From NCBI RefSeq assembly GCF_023617245.1, contig NZ_CP067396.1, forward strand, positions 3,720,001-3,784,000: a stretch of DNA of 64,000 bases. Direction: 5' to 3'. Both the position numbers and the translations under genes were made by a program. The notes under the pieces were generated by a model that saw nothing but the letters and a program-made list of their open reading frames with translations, had not been told where the DNA came from and did no database searches. Within the stretch, counting starts at the first letter, position 1, and every line of letters starts with the position of its first letter. Origin of the DNA: Lysobacter enzymogenes (GTDB lineage Bacteria > Pseudomonadota > Gammaproteobacteria > Xanthomonadales > Xanthomonadaceae). Below, piece after piece: positions 44,090-53,000 of the stretch.

Positions 44090-45616
44090 TTAAACAGCAA
44101 CATTTTTCACAGCCGAAGCGATTATGTAATTCAAACGAGAGCACTTCGAGAAATAATCCAGGACATAGTTTCTCTCAGCCGGCTTAAGGGTTCTCGACCC
44201 CACGGCAGAAGCCCAAGAGAGCCAATCCGAAGATCCGGTCTTCAAATATTCCGCCCTAATCTCCTTAAAGCCAAATTTTTGAACAGGAATCTCCAGGATT
44301 TTCGCCCTCGCCACTTTATGATCAGCAGTCAACTCAAACAACCTGCTGAGCACGTCGCCAAAAATAGCCGTACCCTCTAGATTCTCCTCGACAATTACAC
44401 CAAGCCAGAACAACTGGTATTCCAGCAAATTTCTTTCGCCCCCAAGGAAATCTAATATTATCCGCGCAAGCGCCTCCTTGTCTCCGATCTGCCCACTAAT
44501 AGCATAAATATGCTTATATATATTCGGAAACTTAGACAGCAAAGAGGGGAGATAAGCAACAACACTGTCACTATGAGCCCGCAAAATACTCAAAATTAAA
44601 TCCGCATCCGACTCCTCTAACGAATCATCTTTTAGAAAAGTCAACAAAGTTTCAACCTGATCGCCCGAGAGGTTTCGCTCCACCTCCACAAGTCCCGACA
44701 CCACTTCCACTCCGGATGGCGTATCCAAGTACTCTTCAATTTCAACAACCTCCATCAAACTTTTCTTAATCTCGGAAACAGCGCCAGAAACATCAGCCCC
44801 CATGTTATCCAGCCCCGTTTTTGATGGATTTACATTCAGCGAGAACCCACCCAGCAACTGCTGAATCTTAATAAAATCCTGAAACAATACAGACTCAGAA
44901 TCATCAAACAGATAGAAATCATCCATAAATCTGACAGTTTGCGCACACCTAACCTGCGCAGACAGCTCTATGAATTTCAAGAACTCATTCCCAATCATCT
45001 TAGCTGGATATATTCCTTGCGGCAAAAAGTCCACACTACGTCCCGCGCCAATCTCCCTGAAGAATCGACCAGCATATTCAGAGTCCTTTGCAGAAACGCT
45101 ATCCTTAGACTCAAACCAGTGAGCCAAATCATGGTGATAGATAGAGTTGAAATACGAAGCAATGTCAAAGCGCAGCACATGCTTGTATTCAGCCCGCTTC
45201 TCTGTCAAAGCTTTTCTAAAATCCCTATAAGCTGCATTGATTGATACCGGCCCTCCTTTTTCAAACCTGTATCCAAAGGACAGCCTCTTGTCACTCACAT
45301 GCCTTCTAAATATCGATCTATTCCTGAAAACAACATCGTAGATGAAATATTCAGCGACTGGGTCAAGTTTGACCGTTCGCCGAAGATGCCCTCTCGGCTT
45401 CGTCGCGTAGACTCTCTGTTGAGGAATAAAATTATCCTCATCTCCCGGACCAAGAACCCTCTGATAGATGTACTCAGAAAGCCCCGCCTCATAATTCTCA
45501 ACAACTACTAAATTGGTTTTTAATGGATAAAGAGCCGACCAATAGTCATTTTTAATAAAGCTGGCCGCATTTGTTACCGCCCCACCCTTGTTAAATAGCT
45601 TGCTTAGAATGCGCAT
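44090..45616 (-). CDS. Abi/UG-type reverse transcriptase (putative phage defence)
   Basis: A 508-residue protein from ATG 45616, AAGGGG 5 nt upstream. RT motifs: A as RFDIASYFNSIYHHD (Asp151), B as LPQGIYPAKMIGNEFLKF (Gln200-Gly201), C as RFMDDFYLF (Asp232, Asp233), with FMDD replacing the YxDD of group II intron and retroviral RTs. There is no maturase or endonuclease domain. Residues about 290-508 form an all-helical, HEAT-like region, the architecture of AbiA/AbiK/Abi-P2 and other unknown-group defence RTs. AT-rich codon use contrasts with neighbours, so it was probably acquired. The exact subtype could not be set. The 154-bp AT-rich stretch at its 3' side holds no gene. Confidence 0.8.
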   Translation of the reverse strand: MRILSKLFNKGGAVTNAASFIKNDYWSALYPLKTNLVVVENYEAGLSEYIYQRVLGPGDEDNFIPQQRVYATKPRGHLRRTVKLDPVAEYFIYDVVFRNRSIFRRHVSDKRLSFGYRFEKGGPVSINAAYRDFRKALTEKRAEYKHVLRFDIASYFNSIYHHDLAHWFESKDSVSAKDSEYAGRFFREIGAGRSVDFLPQGIYPAKMIGNEFLKFIELSAQVRCAQTVRFMDDFYLFDDSESVLFQDFIKIQQLLGGFSLNVNPSKTGLDNMGADVSGAVSEIKKSLMEVVEIEEYLDTPSGVEVVSGLVEVERNLSGDQVETLLTFLKDDSLEESDADLILSILRAHSDSVVAYLPSLLSKFPNIYKHIYAISGQIGDKEALARIILDFLGGERNLLEYQLFWLGVIVEENLEGTAIFGDVLSRLFELTADHKVARAKILEIPVQKFGFKEIRAEYLKTGSSDWLSWASAVGSRTLKPAERNYVLDYFSKCSRLNYIIASAVKNVAV

Positions 45617-45713
45617 CACAGCCCCTTAATTAATAACTATCGACAACAACCCTTGCTGCACCTAGAACGAAGAAAAGAAGAAGCAACGGCCACAAATAAC
45701 GGCCCCAAGCCAC

Positions 45714-45968
45714 TCAGGTCAATCGCCAACCCCCCCCTTCCACGCCTAGCACATTATGCATCGCCATGTTCGGCGCCATCGGCGTCTCCACAGTATCTGC
45801 GGTGTATATGCAATCGACTATGTCCCAGCCGGCGCGGATCTGCATGCCTACTTTCGTCAGTTGCTCGCAGCCGCAGAGGATGACGATGAAGTAGCGGATC
45901 GGCGGCAGCGGCGCGGTGCGTAACTCGTTGAGCCAGTACAGGATGCTCAGCGTTGCCAACAAGTCTTG
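45714..45968 (-). pseudogene. 3' fragment of a DUF3228 gene
   Basis: The minus-strand frame ending at 45714 reads IRYFIVILCGCEQLTKVGMQ, then GWDIVDCIYTADTVETPMAP and MHNVLGVEGGG. This matches the intact gene at 46391-46948 (AEYLIAILYSREQLAKEGTH, DWGVVGCMYTAEPMETPMAP, MMRNALGVEEGG) line for line. It lacks the N-terminus and the last 20 or so residues, so it is a decayed partial duplicate lying beside the reverse transcriptase gene. Confidence 0.8.
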
Positions 45969-45976
45969 CTTGCCGG

Positions 45977-46228
45977 TTACAGCGCGTGACCCCAGACGGT
46001 GGCGCCACTGTCGAGTTCGCACAACAACGTGGACGGCAGGTCGGCGCCATGGGCGAAGTCCGGGTGGCAGTCGGGGCGTTCGACACTGAGTAGCGACAAG
46101 CGCAAAGGCTTGGTGCGCATCCGGCCGCGCGGGGCCGAGCAGCCAATGGCGCGGCTGCGATAACCCGCACAATGAAACGAGCGATCGCCGCTCCGCGGCG
46201 ACGACCTCAACGCATTCGTCTCGGCCAT
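45977..46228 (-). CDS. Doubtful small ORF
   Basis: An 83-residue frame with AGGGAAGGGG just before ATG 46228. The sequence (CHPDFAHGADLPSTLLCELD) is unrecognised, Arg- and Ser-rich, and directly upstream of the DUF3228 fragment, so it may be remnant sequence instead of a gene. Confidence 0.3.
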   Translation of the reverse strand: MAETNALRSSPRSGDRSFHCAGYRSRAIGCSAPRGRMRTKPLRLSLLSVERPDCHPDFAHGADLPSTLLCELDSGATVWGHAL

Positions 46229-46390
46229 CCGCCCCCCTTCCCTGTGATCGGCGGCGGGACCGACTGGAGCCCGCGGCCAAGCGTGTCGTTGGCCTAACTT
46301 ACCGCGTGCGGCCGCAGCCGCACGGGTAATGTCAAAGTTCTCGCGATTTGTAACGCCCGCACGACGGAATTGGCTCACCGCGGCGGGTAA

Positions 46391-46948
46391 TCAGCCACGC
46401 CAGTTAGCGTGCGCACTCCAAAACTCAACGCTGCGCCGATACGCCTCGCGATCCAGCTCAACCCCCGACCCGCCCTCCTCCACACCGAGCGCGTTCCGCA
46501 TCATCGTAATCGGCGCCATCGGCGTTTCCATCGGCTCGGCGGTGTACATGCAGCCGACCACGCCCCAGTCGGCGTCGGTGTGGGTGCCTTCTTTCGCCAG
46601 CTGTTCGCGGCTGTAGAGGATCGCGATCAGGTACTCCGCCACCGGCGGGTCGATGTTTTCGAACCAGCGCGTCAGTACGGGCAGTTCGTCTTTCGTGCGC
46701 GCGTCGTAGCCGCTGCGCAACAGGTGCCGGTTCTCGTCGGTGATCGGCACGGCCAGACACCGCGTGCTAGTCCAGTTGCGATGCACATGCAGCTTGCAGA
46801 ACGGCGCATACCCATCGAGCACCATCAGCGGCGGCACTTCGTTGAGGTGGCGCTCGAATTCTTCGGCGGTGATGTCCTGGATGGTGTTGCGGCGCGGTTC
46901 GCGCGGGAACAGGCGCGGGCGGGCGAAGTCGGTGAGGATGATGGTCAT
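46391..46948 (-). CDS. DUF3228 family protein
   Basis: A 185-residue protein from ATG 46948. The family pattern is clear: DITAEEFERHLNE, GYAPFCKLHVHRNWTSTRCL, LPVLTRWFENIDPPVAEYLI, REQLAKEG, DWGVVGCMYTAEPMETPMAP, ITMMRNALGVEEGGSGVELD, REAYRRSVEFWSAHANW. No enzymatic role is known to me. The start has no convincing ribosome site, only a C-rich run. A decayed second copy lies downstream at 45714-45968. Confidence 0.85.
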   Translation of the reverse strand: MTIILTDFARPRLFPREPRRNTIQDITAEEFERHLNEVPPLMVLDGYAPFCKLHVHRNWTSTRCLAVPITDENRHLLRSGYDARTKDELPVLTRWFENIDPPVAEYLIAILYSREQLAKEGTHTDADWGVVGCMYTAEPMETPMAPITMMRNALGVEEGGSGVELDREAYRRSVEFWSAHANWRG

Positions 46949-47094
46949 GGGGGGGATTATTCCGACGTCGCGGGCGTCGGGGAATGGGTACGGCGTATGG
47001 GGCGGCCGGGGGACAGCGGTGCCGATGGTCCCAGCCCGAAACGACAAAGCCCCGCCGGAGCGGGGCCTGGTGGGGCGGCCGGCCGGGCCGGCGC

Positions 47095-47463
47095 TCAGGG
47101 CAAGGTGTCGGAGGAGATCCAGGTGTTGACGGCGGTGCAGCGGCCTTGGGCGTCGACGCGGAACAGGAGGTAGTGGTAGGCGCCGATGGATTGCACGGTG
47201 GCGATCATGCCGGCGTCGGTGGTGTCGCAGATCAGGCGCCGGCCTTGGGCGTTGACGGCGTCGCATTGGGCGTAGCGCACGGTGTGGGTGGCGTCGGGCG
47301 AGTTGAGGCTGCAGCCGATGTACTGGACGGTGTCGGCGCTGCGACGGGCGGACAGCATCGAGGCCGCAGCCGCGAGACCGCGATGGGCCGCCGTCCGCAA
47401 CGCTCCGCGTTGCAGGTTGGCGCCCCGCTCCTTCACTCGGAATCCGGCCGCGATCCGGTTCAT
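47095..47463 (-). CDS. Hypothetical protein with cysteine-rich C-terminal domain
   Basis: A frame of up to 122 residues (ATG 47463; ATG 47358 is an alternative giving 87). The conserved-looking part is VQYIGCSLNSPDATHTVRYA, QGRRLICDTTDAGMIATVQS and YHYLLFRVDAQGRCTAVNTW, a strand-rich domain with four cysteines. No ribosome site decides the start, and the first 35 residues (GLAAAASMLSARR) could be a poor signal. The family is not recognised. Confidence 0.5.
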   Translation of the reverse strand: MNRIAAGFRVKERGANLQRGALRTAAHRGLAAAASMLSARRSADTVQYIGCSLNSPDATHTVRYAQCDAVNAQGRRLICDTTDAGMIATVQSIGAYHYLLFRVDAQGRCTAVNTWISSDTLP

Positions 47464-47490
47464 CGTTTCGCGTGGCGGCTGTCGCTGCGC

Positions 47491-47934
47491 CTAAGCGGGG
47501 GCGAGTTCCTGCGCCAACCCGATCAAGATGCCCTCCGGTCCGCGGATGTAACACAGCCGGTACACGTCCTGGTAATCGACCACTTCGCCGACCACTTGCG
47601 CGCCGTGCGGCCGCAGCCGCTCCAACGTATCGGCAAGGTCATCCACCGCGAACATCACCCGCAGGTAGCCCAGCGCGTTGACTGGGGCGTTGCGGTGGTC
47701 GGCGATCACCTTCGGTTCGATGAAACGCGACAGTTCGAGGCGGCTGTGGCCATCGGGCGTGCGCATCATCGCGATCTCGACGCGCTGGTCGCCCAGGCCG
47801 GTGATGCGGCCGGCCCATTCGCCTTCCACCATCGCCCGGCCTTCGAGTTCCAGGCCGAGTTCGCGAAAGAATTCGACCGCGGCGCCGAGGTCTTCGACGA
47901 CGATGCCTACGTTGTCCATCCGCTTGAGTGCCAT
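47491..47934 (-). CDS. VOC-superfamily (glyoxalase/dioxygenase-like) protein
   Basis: A 147-residue protein from ATG 47934 with CCGGAG 10 nt upstream. It has the paired beta-alpha-beta units of the vicinal-oxygen-chelate fold: MDNVGIVVEDLGAAVEFFRE and LRVMFAVDDLADTLERLRPH, with EIAMMRTPDGHSRLELSRF and YIRGPEGILIGLAQEL. Metal-ligand residues of glyoxalase I are only partly present (Glu in LEL, Asp/Glu in GPEG), so the reaction is unclear. Confidence 0.85.
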   Translation of the reverse strand: MALKRMDNVGIVVEDLGAAVEFFRELGLELEGRAMVEGEWAGRITGLGDQRVEIAMMRTPDGHSRLELSRFIEPKVIADHRNAPVNALGYLRVMFAVDDLADTLERLRPHGAQVVGEVVDYQDVYRLCYIRGPEGILIGLAQELAPA

Positions 47935-48282
47935 CGCTGCAGTTCTCCGGGATGTCGCCGCCGCAATCCACTCGCCTCAGGCGGCTTCAAAAAAAGCAGG
48001 TGTATGTAAGCGCAGCGGACTCTTGATCAAGCAGCGTGGCGTTTAAGGCGGCGCACGTCAATTAATCCGGTGAAGTAGCAATCATAAGGATCTGCCCTTT
48101 AATTAAGCAGCAGAATTACGAAGTGCCGGACATCCCGAATTGTGCCGTTAACGCGCGACCCAAGCAGCTTTGGCGATCGACGCCGGCTATTTTGCATCGA
48201 CGGTCAAGGCGGCGATCAAGCATCCAAATCAAATTTGAGCGCCATGTGGCCATTCATAACTTCGCCCTTCTCATCTATCTAT
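47935..48282. other. AT-richer intergenic region
   Basis: About 350 bp next to the 3' end of the OLD-type gene and the 5' end of the VOC gene. GC falls from about 48000 onward, marking the edge of the acquired segment. No direct repeat or attachment-like sequence was recognised. Confidence 0.45.
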
Positions 48283-49995
48283 TCACTCAGCACCGACTGC
48301 CCTGATAAAAGCAACGAGAGACTCAATTCTCTCCCTTAGATCTAAAACGTCCAAAACGGCATCGCGCGAGCAAACTTCGCGAGCCACTTTTATCTTATCT
48401 GCCCGCCTGGATTTAGCCCCTTTTTCACTGCCTCCGAAATCAATACGGCAACCAAACTGCCCTTGATCAATTATTTTAGAGAACCCAACTCCATACAGCA
48501 CCGCTAAAACCTCGGCCATGACATCAACAGGCACATAATTTTCTATCTCTCTACCGGCAGTCACCCAAGAAAATGCGTCATCAAGCTCGGAGATTACTCG
48601 CATTTTTGTTTCGTTAAGGACAGAACTATCCTCGCGTCGGTCAGAATCAAGAAGCAGAGCAACATTACGATTCAACCTACGAAGAGAAATAAAATCAGAG
48701 ACGTCATCATCACTAGCTGAAAGATGCGACAACAATCTCCCACCGTAAAACATTATGGTGTAGTCAATGCCCTCCACAAGATCAGGAGCAACGGAACGAA
48801 TCCAATGAACTAAATAAATCCGATCCGACGGCCCCTCAACCCATACGACCGCATTAGACTGCAAAATATCAGATGCGCGGTATCCAAGCTGGCGACAAAT
48901 TTCATATCGCTCGCTCGGACTAACCGCCAGCCTGATGCGTGTCCCATCTTCGCCAGCTTCAACATTGAAAACTGACGACAACACTGAATCTATCAAGCTA
49001 GCGGAATGTGTCGCAACGAAATATTGATTTTCCGTTTCATCCCTTATATATCGCATCAACTTTCTTTGAAGAATCGGGTGCAGGTGAATCTCCGGCTCCT
49101 CAATGCACACGACCTCCCTGTCCACTAAAGTACAAAAAGAAGCAATCATAATAACTTCGTGTATCCCAGTACCTAAAGAACTGAGAGGCAAAACCTTTCC
49201 ATCCATATGCACCTGAAGATGCCGACGGTCGAATGGGACCTCAATCGACGCATCATTCGACCCGGCAACAACTCTCAGAAAATTATTTATCCTCTCAAAC
49301 CGCTCTCTTTTTTCCCTCTCATTGTGTGGCGGATTCTGCAGCTCCGCCAACCGATCTATCAGCCCCCTACCGCTGTAGTCATTAAAATCAACGCCACTAG
49401 CCCCAATCTCTCTAATAGCAGGAATCAACTTTACTTTCGGCAGCTGAACCGAAGTCAAATTAACAATGGCATTCAGAGTTTCGGGAATCCAATTATTCTC
49501 TATGGTTCCGCCTACCCTTTTGGTCAATTGAGACCAAAAGTTGCGCCAAGTCTGAGCATCAAGGACATCCTTTAGGCCGGGTTTCTGTTCAATATATAGA
49601 CCGTGACCGGCCCTAAAATGCAACCACACAAGACCTTGGTCGGATATAGAGTCTATGACTCTTTCCGCCGTGCGAACATAGAAAATCTGCTGCTCGAAAA
49701 ACAATGACACTTTCCGCAACGCTTCTCTCGACGGAATTCCATACGCAAATCTCACCCCCTCCCCACCTGACGACAAGTTAACTTCTACAGGCGCGAAATT
49801 TCTAACCCATCGCTCATCCAATCGCGGCCCACTTGGATGCAGATGAGAGGAAATAAACTGAAGTACCGCAGACTTTCCAACGTTATTTGGCCCAATCATG
49901 AAATTAATATCACGGAATGGACCGAGGTACTGCATCTCCCGACCGATCCCTCGATAATTCGCTAAACCGAGTCCGTGCAAAAAAGTTGAGGCCAT
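48283..49995 (-). CDS. OLD-family ATP-dependent endonuclease (AAA-TOPRIM)
   Basis: A 570-residue protein from ATG 49995, AAGGAAGGG just upstream. ABC-type ATPase domain: Walker A GPNNVGKS at 35-42, signature-like PLSSLGTGIHEVIM, Walker B VVCIEEPEIHLHP, and the switch histidine in FVATHSAS. The C-terminal TOPRIM nuclease has VVWVEGPSDRIYL (Glu) and VALLLDSDRR (DxD). Length and domain order fit class 1 OLD proteins, anti-phage nucleases. No UvrD-type helicase (as in Gabija) or second PARIS-type gene is adjacent. AT-rich codon use points to acquisition. Confidence 0.85.
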   Translation of the reverse strand: MASTFLHGLGLANYRGIGREMQYLGPFRDINFMIGPNNVGKSAVLQFISSHLHPSGPRLDERWVRNFAPVEVNLSSGGEGVRFAYGIPSREALRKVSLFFEQQIFYVRTAERVIDSISDQGLVWLHFRAGHGLYIEQKPGLKDVLDAQTWRNFWSQLTKRVGGTIENNWIPETLNAIVNLTSVQLPKVKLIPAIREIGASGVDFNDYSGRGLIDRLAELQNPPHNEREKRERFERINNFLRVVAGSNDASIEVPFDRRHLQVHMDGKVLPLSSLGTGIHEVIMIASFCTLVDREVVCIEEPEIHLHPILQRKLMRYIRDETENQYFVATHSASLIDSVLSSVFNVEAGEDGTRIRLAVSPSERYEICRQLGYRASDILQSNAVVWVEGPSDRIYLVHWIRSVAPDLVEGIDYTIMFYGGRLLSHLSASDDDVSDFISLRRLNRNVALLLDSDRREDSSVLNETKMRVISELDDAFSWVTAGREIENYVPVDVMAEVLAVLYGVGFSKIIDQGQFGCRIDFGGSEKGAKSRRADKIKVAREVCSRDAVLDVLDLRERIESLVAFIRAVGAE

Positions 49996-50026
49996 ATTCC
50001 CTTCCTTGAGCTGATCGAGCCACACT

Positions 50027-50052
50027 AAGAAAACGCCCGCATTCGCGGGCGT
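50027..50052 (-). terminator. Intrinsic terminator of icmF
   Basis: On the minus strand ACGCCCGC pairs with GCGGGCGT over GAAT, followed by TTTTCTT. It lies just past the icmF stop and before the OLD start. Confidence 0.85.
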
Positions 50053-50067
50053 CCTCACGTACATGTT

Positions 50068-53000
50068 TCACATGTTGCGCCGGTACTCGCCGCCCACGTC
50101 GTACAGCGCGTGGCTGATCTGCCCCAGGCTGTGGGTCTTCACCGCTTCCATCAGGCTGGCGAACACGTTGCGGCGTTCGCGCGCGGCGGCCTGCAGGCCG
50201 CGCAGGCCCTCGCTGGCGTAGCCGTTGCGGCCGGCCTGGTAAGCCTGCACGTTGTCGATCTGCTGGCCCTTCTCGCCTTCGGTCGAACGGATCAGTTCGA
50301 TCTCGGTGACGATGTCGCCGCCGTGGTCCTTGGGCAGGAAGGTGTTGACGCCGACCAGCGGCAGCGAGCCGTCGTGCTTCTTGTGTTCGTAGTAGAGGCT
50401 CTCTTCCTGGATCTTGCCGCGCTGGTACATGGTGTCCATCGCGCCGAGCACGCCGCCGCGTTCGCTGATCGCCTCGAATTCCTTGTACACGGCCTCTTCG
50501 ACGATGTCGGTGAGCTTGTCGACGATGAAGCTGCCCTGCCAGGGGTTCTCGTTGAAGTTCAGCCCGAGTTCCTTGTTGATGATCATCTGGATCGCGACCG
50601 CGCGGCGCACGCTTTCCTCGGTCGGGGTGGTGATGGCTTCGTCGTAGGCGTTGGTGTGCAGGCTGTTGCAGTTGTCGAACAGCGCGTACAGCGCCTGCAA
50701 GGTGGTGCGGATGTCGTTGAACTGGATTTCCTGGGCGTGCAGCGAGCGGCCCGAGGTCTGGATGTGGTACTTCATCATCTGGCTGCGCGGGTCGGCGCCG
50801 TAGCGCTCGCGCATGGCGCGGGCCCAGATGCGGCGGGCGACGCGGCCGATGACGGTGTACTCCGGGTCCATGCCGTTGGAGAAGAAGAACGACAGGTTCG
50901 GGGCGAAGTCGTCGATCTTCATCCCGCGGGCGAGGTAGTACTCGACGATGGTGAAGCCGTTCGACAGGGTGAAGGCGAGCTGGCTGATCGGGTTCGCGCC
51001 GGCTTCGGCGATGTGGTAGCCGCTGATCGACACCGAGTAGAAGTTGCGCACGTTCTTGTCGACGAAGAACTGCTGGATGTCGCCCATCATGCGCAGGGCG
51101 AACTCGGTGCTGAAGATGCAGGTGTTCTGGGCCTGGTCTTCCTTGAGGATGTCGGCCTGGACGGTGCCGCGCACGGTGGCGAGGGTCTTGTCGCGGATCT
51201 TCTGGTACGTCTCGGCATCGACGATCTGGTCGCCGGTGACGCCGAGCAGGCCCAGGCCGAGGCCGTCGTTGGTCTCCGGCAGCAGGCCGCTGTATTCGGG
51301 GCGCTTGCGGCCTTCGAACAGGGCTTCGATCTTGTCGTGGGCGGCGTCCCAGCGGGCCTGGTCTTCGCGCAGGTACTTCTCGATCTGCTGGTCGACGGCG
51401 GTGTTCATGAACATCGCCAGGATGATCGGCGCCGGGCCGTTGATGGTCATCGACACCGAGGTGCTCGGCGCGCACAGGTCGAAGCCGGAGTACAGCTTCT
51501 TCATGTCGTCCAAGGACGCGATGTTGACGCCGGAGTTGCCGATCTTGCCGAAGATGTCCGGGCGCACGGCCGGGTCTTCGCCGTACAAGGTCACGCTGTC
51601 GAACGCGGTCGACAGGCGCGCGGCCGGCTGGCCGACGGACAGGTAATGGAAGCGGCGGTTGGTGCGCTCCGGGGTGCCCTCGCCGGCGAACATGCGGATC
51701 GGGTCTTCGCCGGTGCGGCGGTACGGGTAGACACCGCCGGTGTAGGGGTAATAGCCCGGCAGGTTTTCCTTCTGCAGGAAGGTCAGCAGTTCGCCCCAGC
51801 TCTTGTAGGTGGGCGCGGCGATCTTCGGGATCTGCTGGTGGCTCAGCGATTCGCGATAGTTCTCGACCCGGATGACCTTGTCGCGGACCTTGTATTCGTT
51901 GACTTCGTCGGTGATCGACTTCAGCCGCGCGGGCCAGTCGCGCAGCAGCTTCAGGGCGTCGGAGGTCAGCGATTGGACGGCGTCGTTGTAGCGTTGGCGC
52001 AGGGTCAGCAGGGTGCGGTCGGCCGACGGGGCTTCGGGCAGCAGCGCTTCGCCGTTGTAGAGGTCGAGCGCCTTGGGCAACTGCGGGTCTTCGAGGTCGT
52101 GCAGCGACTGCCAATACGACTGGGCGCGGTCGGCGATCTCGGACTGGGTTTCGATCTGCTTGTTGATCGAGCGCCCCTGCTCGGCGATTTCGGCCAGGTA
52201 ACGCACGCGCGCGCCGGGAATCAGCACGGTGGCGCGCGGTTCCTTGAGGTCGGTGTTGACGTCGGGCGTCCACTTGTCGGCCGGCAGCGACAGCTTTTCG
52301 CGCAGCAGGCGGCACAGGTTGGCGAACATCCAGCTGACGCCGGGGTCGTTGAACTGGCTGGCGATGGTCGGGTAGACCGGGACGTCTTCGTCCGGGGTCT
52401 GGAACGCGACGCGGTTGCGCTTCCACTGCTTGCGCACGTCGCGCAGCGCGTCTTCGGCGCCGCGCTTGTCGAACTTGTTGAGCACGACGAGTTCGGCGTA
52501 GTCGAGCATGTCGATCTTTTCCAGCTGGCTCGGCGCGCCGAAGTCGCTGGTCATGACGTACATCGGGAAGTCGACCAGGTCGACGATCTCCGAATCGCTC
52601 TGGCCGATGCCGGCGGTTTCGACGATCACCAGGTCGTAGCCGAGGCTGCGCAGGTAGCCGATGCAGTCCTTCAGCACGGTGTTGGTCGCCGAGTTCTGCC
52701 GGCGCGTCGCCATCGAGCGCATGTAGACGCGGTGGCTGCGCAGCGAGTTCATGCGGATGCGGTCGCCGAGCAGCGCGCCGCCGGTGCGGCGGCGGGTCGG
52801 ATCGACCGAGATCACCGCCATGCGCATGTCGGGGAAGTTGGCGAGGAAGCGGTTCAGCAGTTCGTCGGTCACCGACGACTTGCCGGCGCCGCCGGTGCCG
52901 GTGATGCCGACCACCGGGGTCTTGCCGCCGGCCAGTTGCCACTGCTTGCGCAGGTGAGCGAGCTGGGTTTCGTCGAACGCGCCCTCTTCGATCGCGCTGA

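Noticed and set aside
44090..45616. A group II intron or retron
   Set aside because: No maturase or endonuclease domain and no msr/msd-like structure noticed; the helical C-terminus points to Abi/UG types.
48283..49995. A Gabija or PARIS system
   Set aside because: Neither a UvrD-like helicase nor an AriB-like partner is adjacent; the gene stands alone between VOC and icmF.
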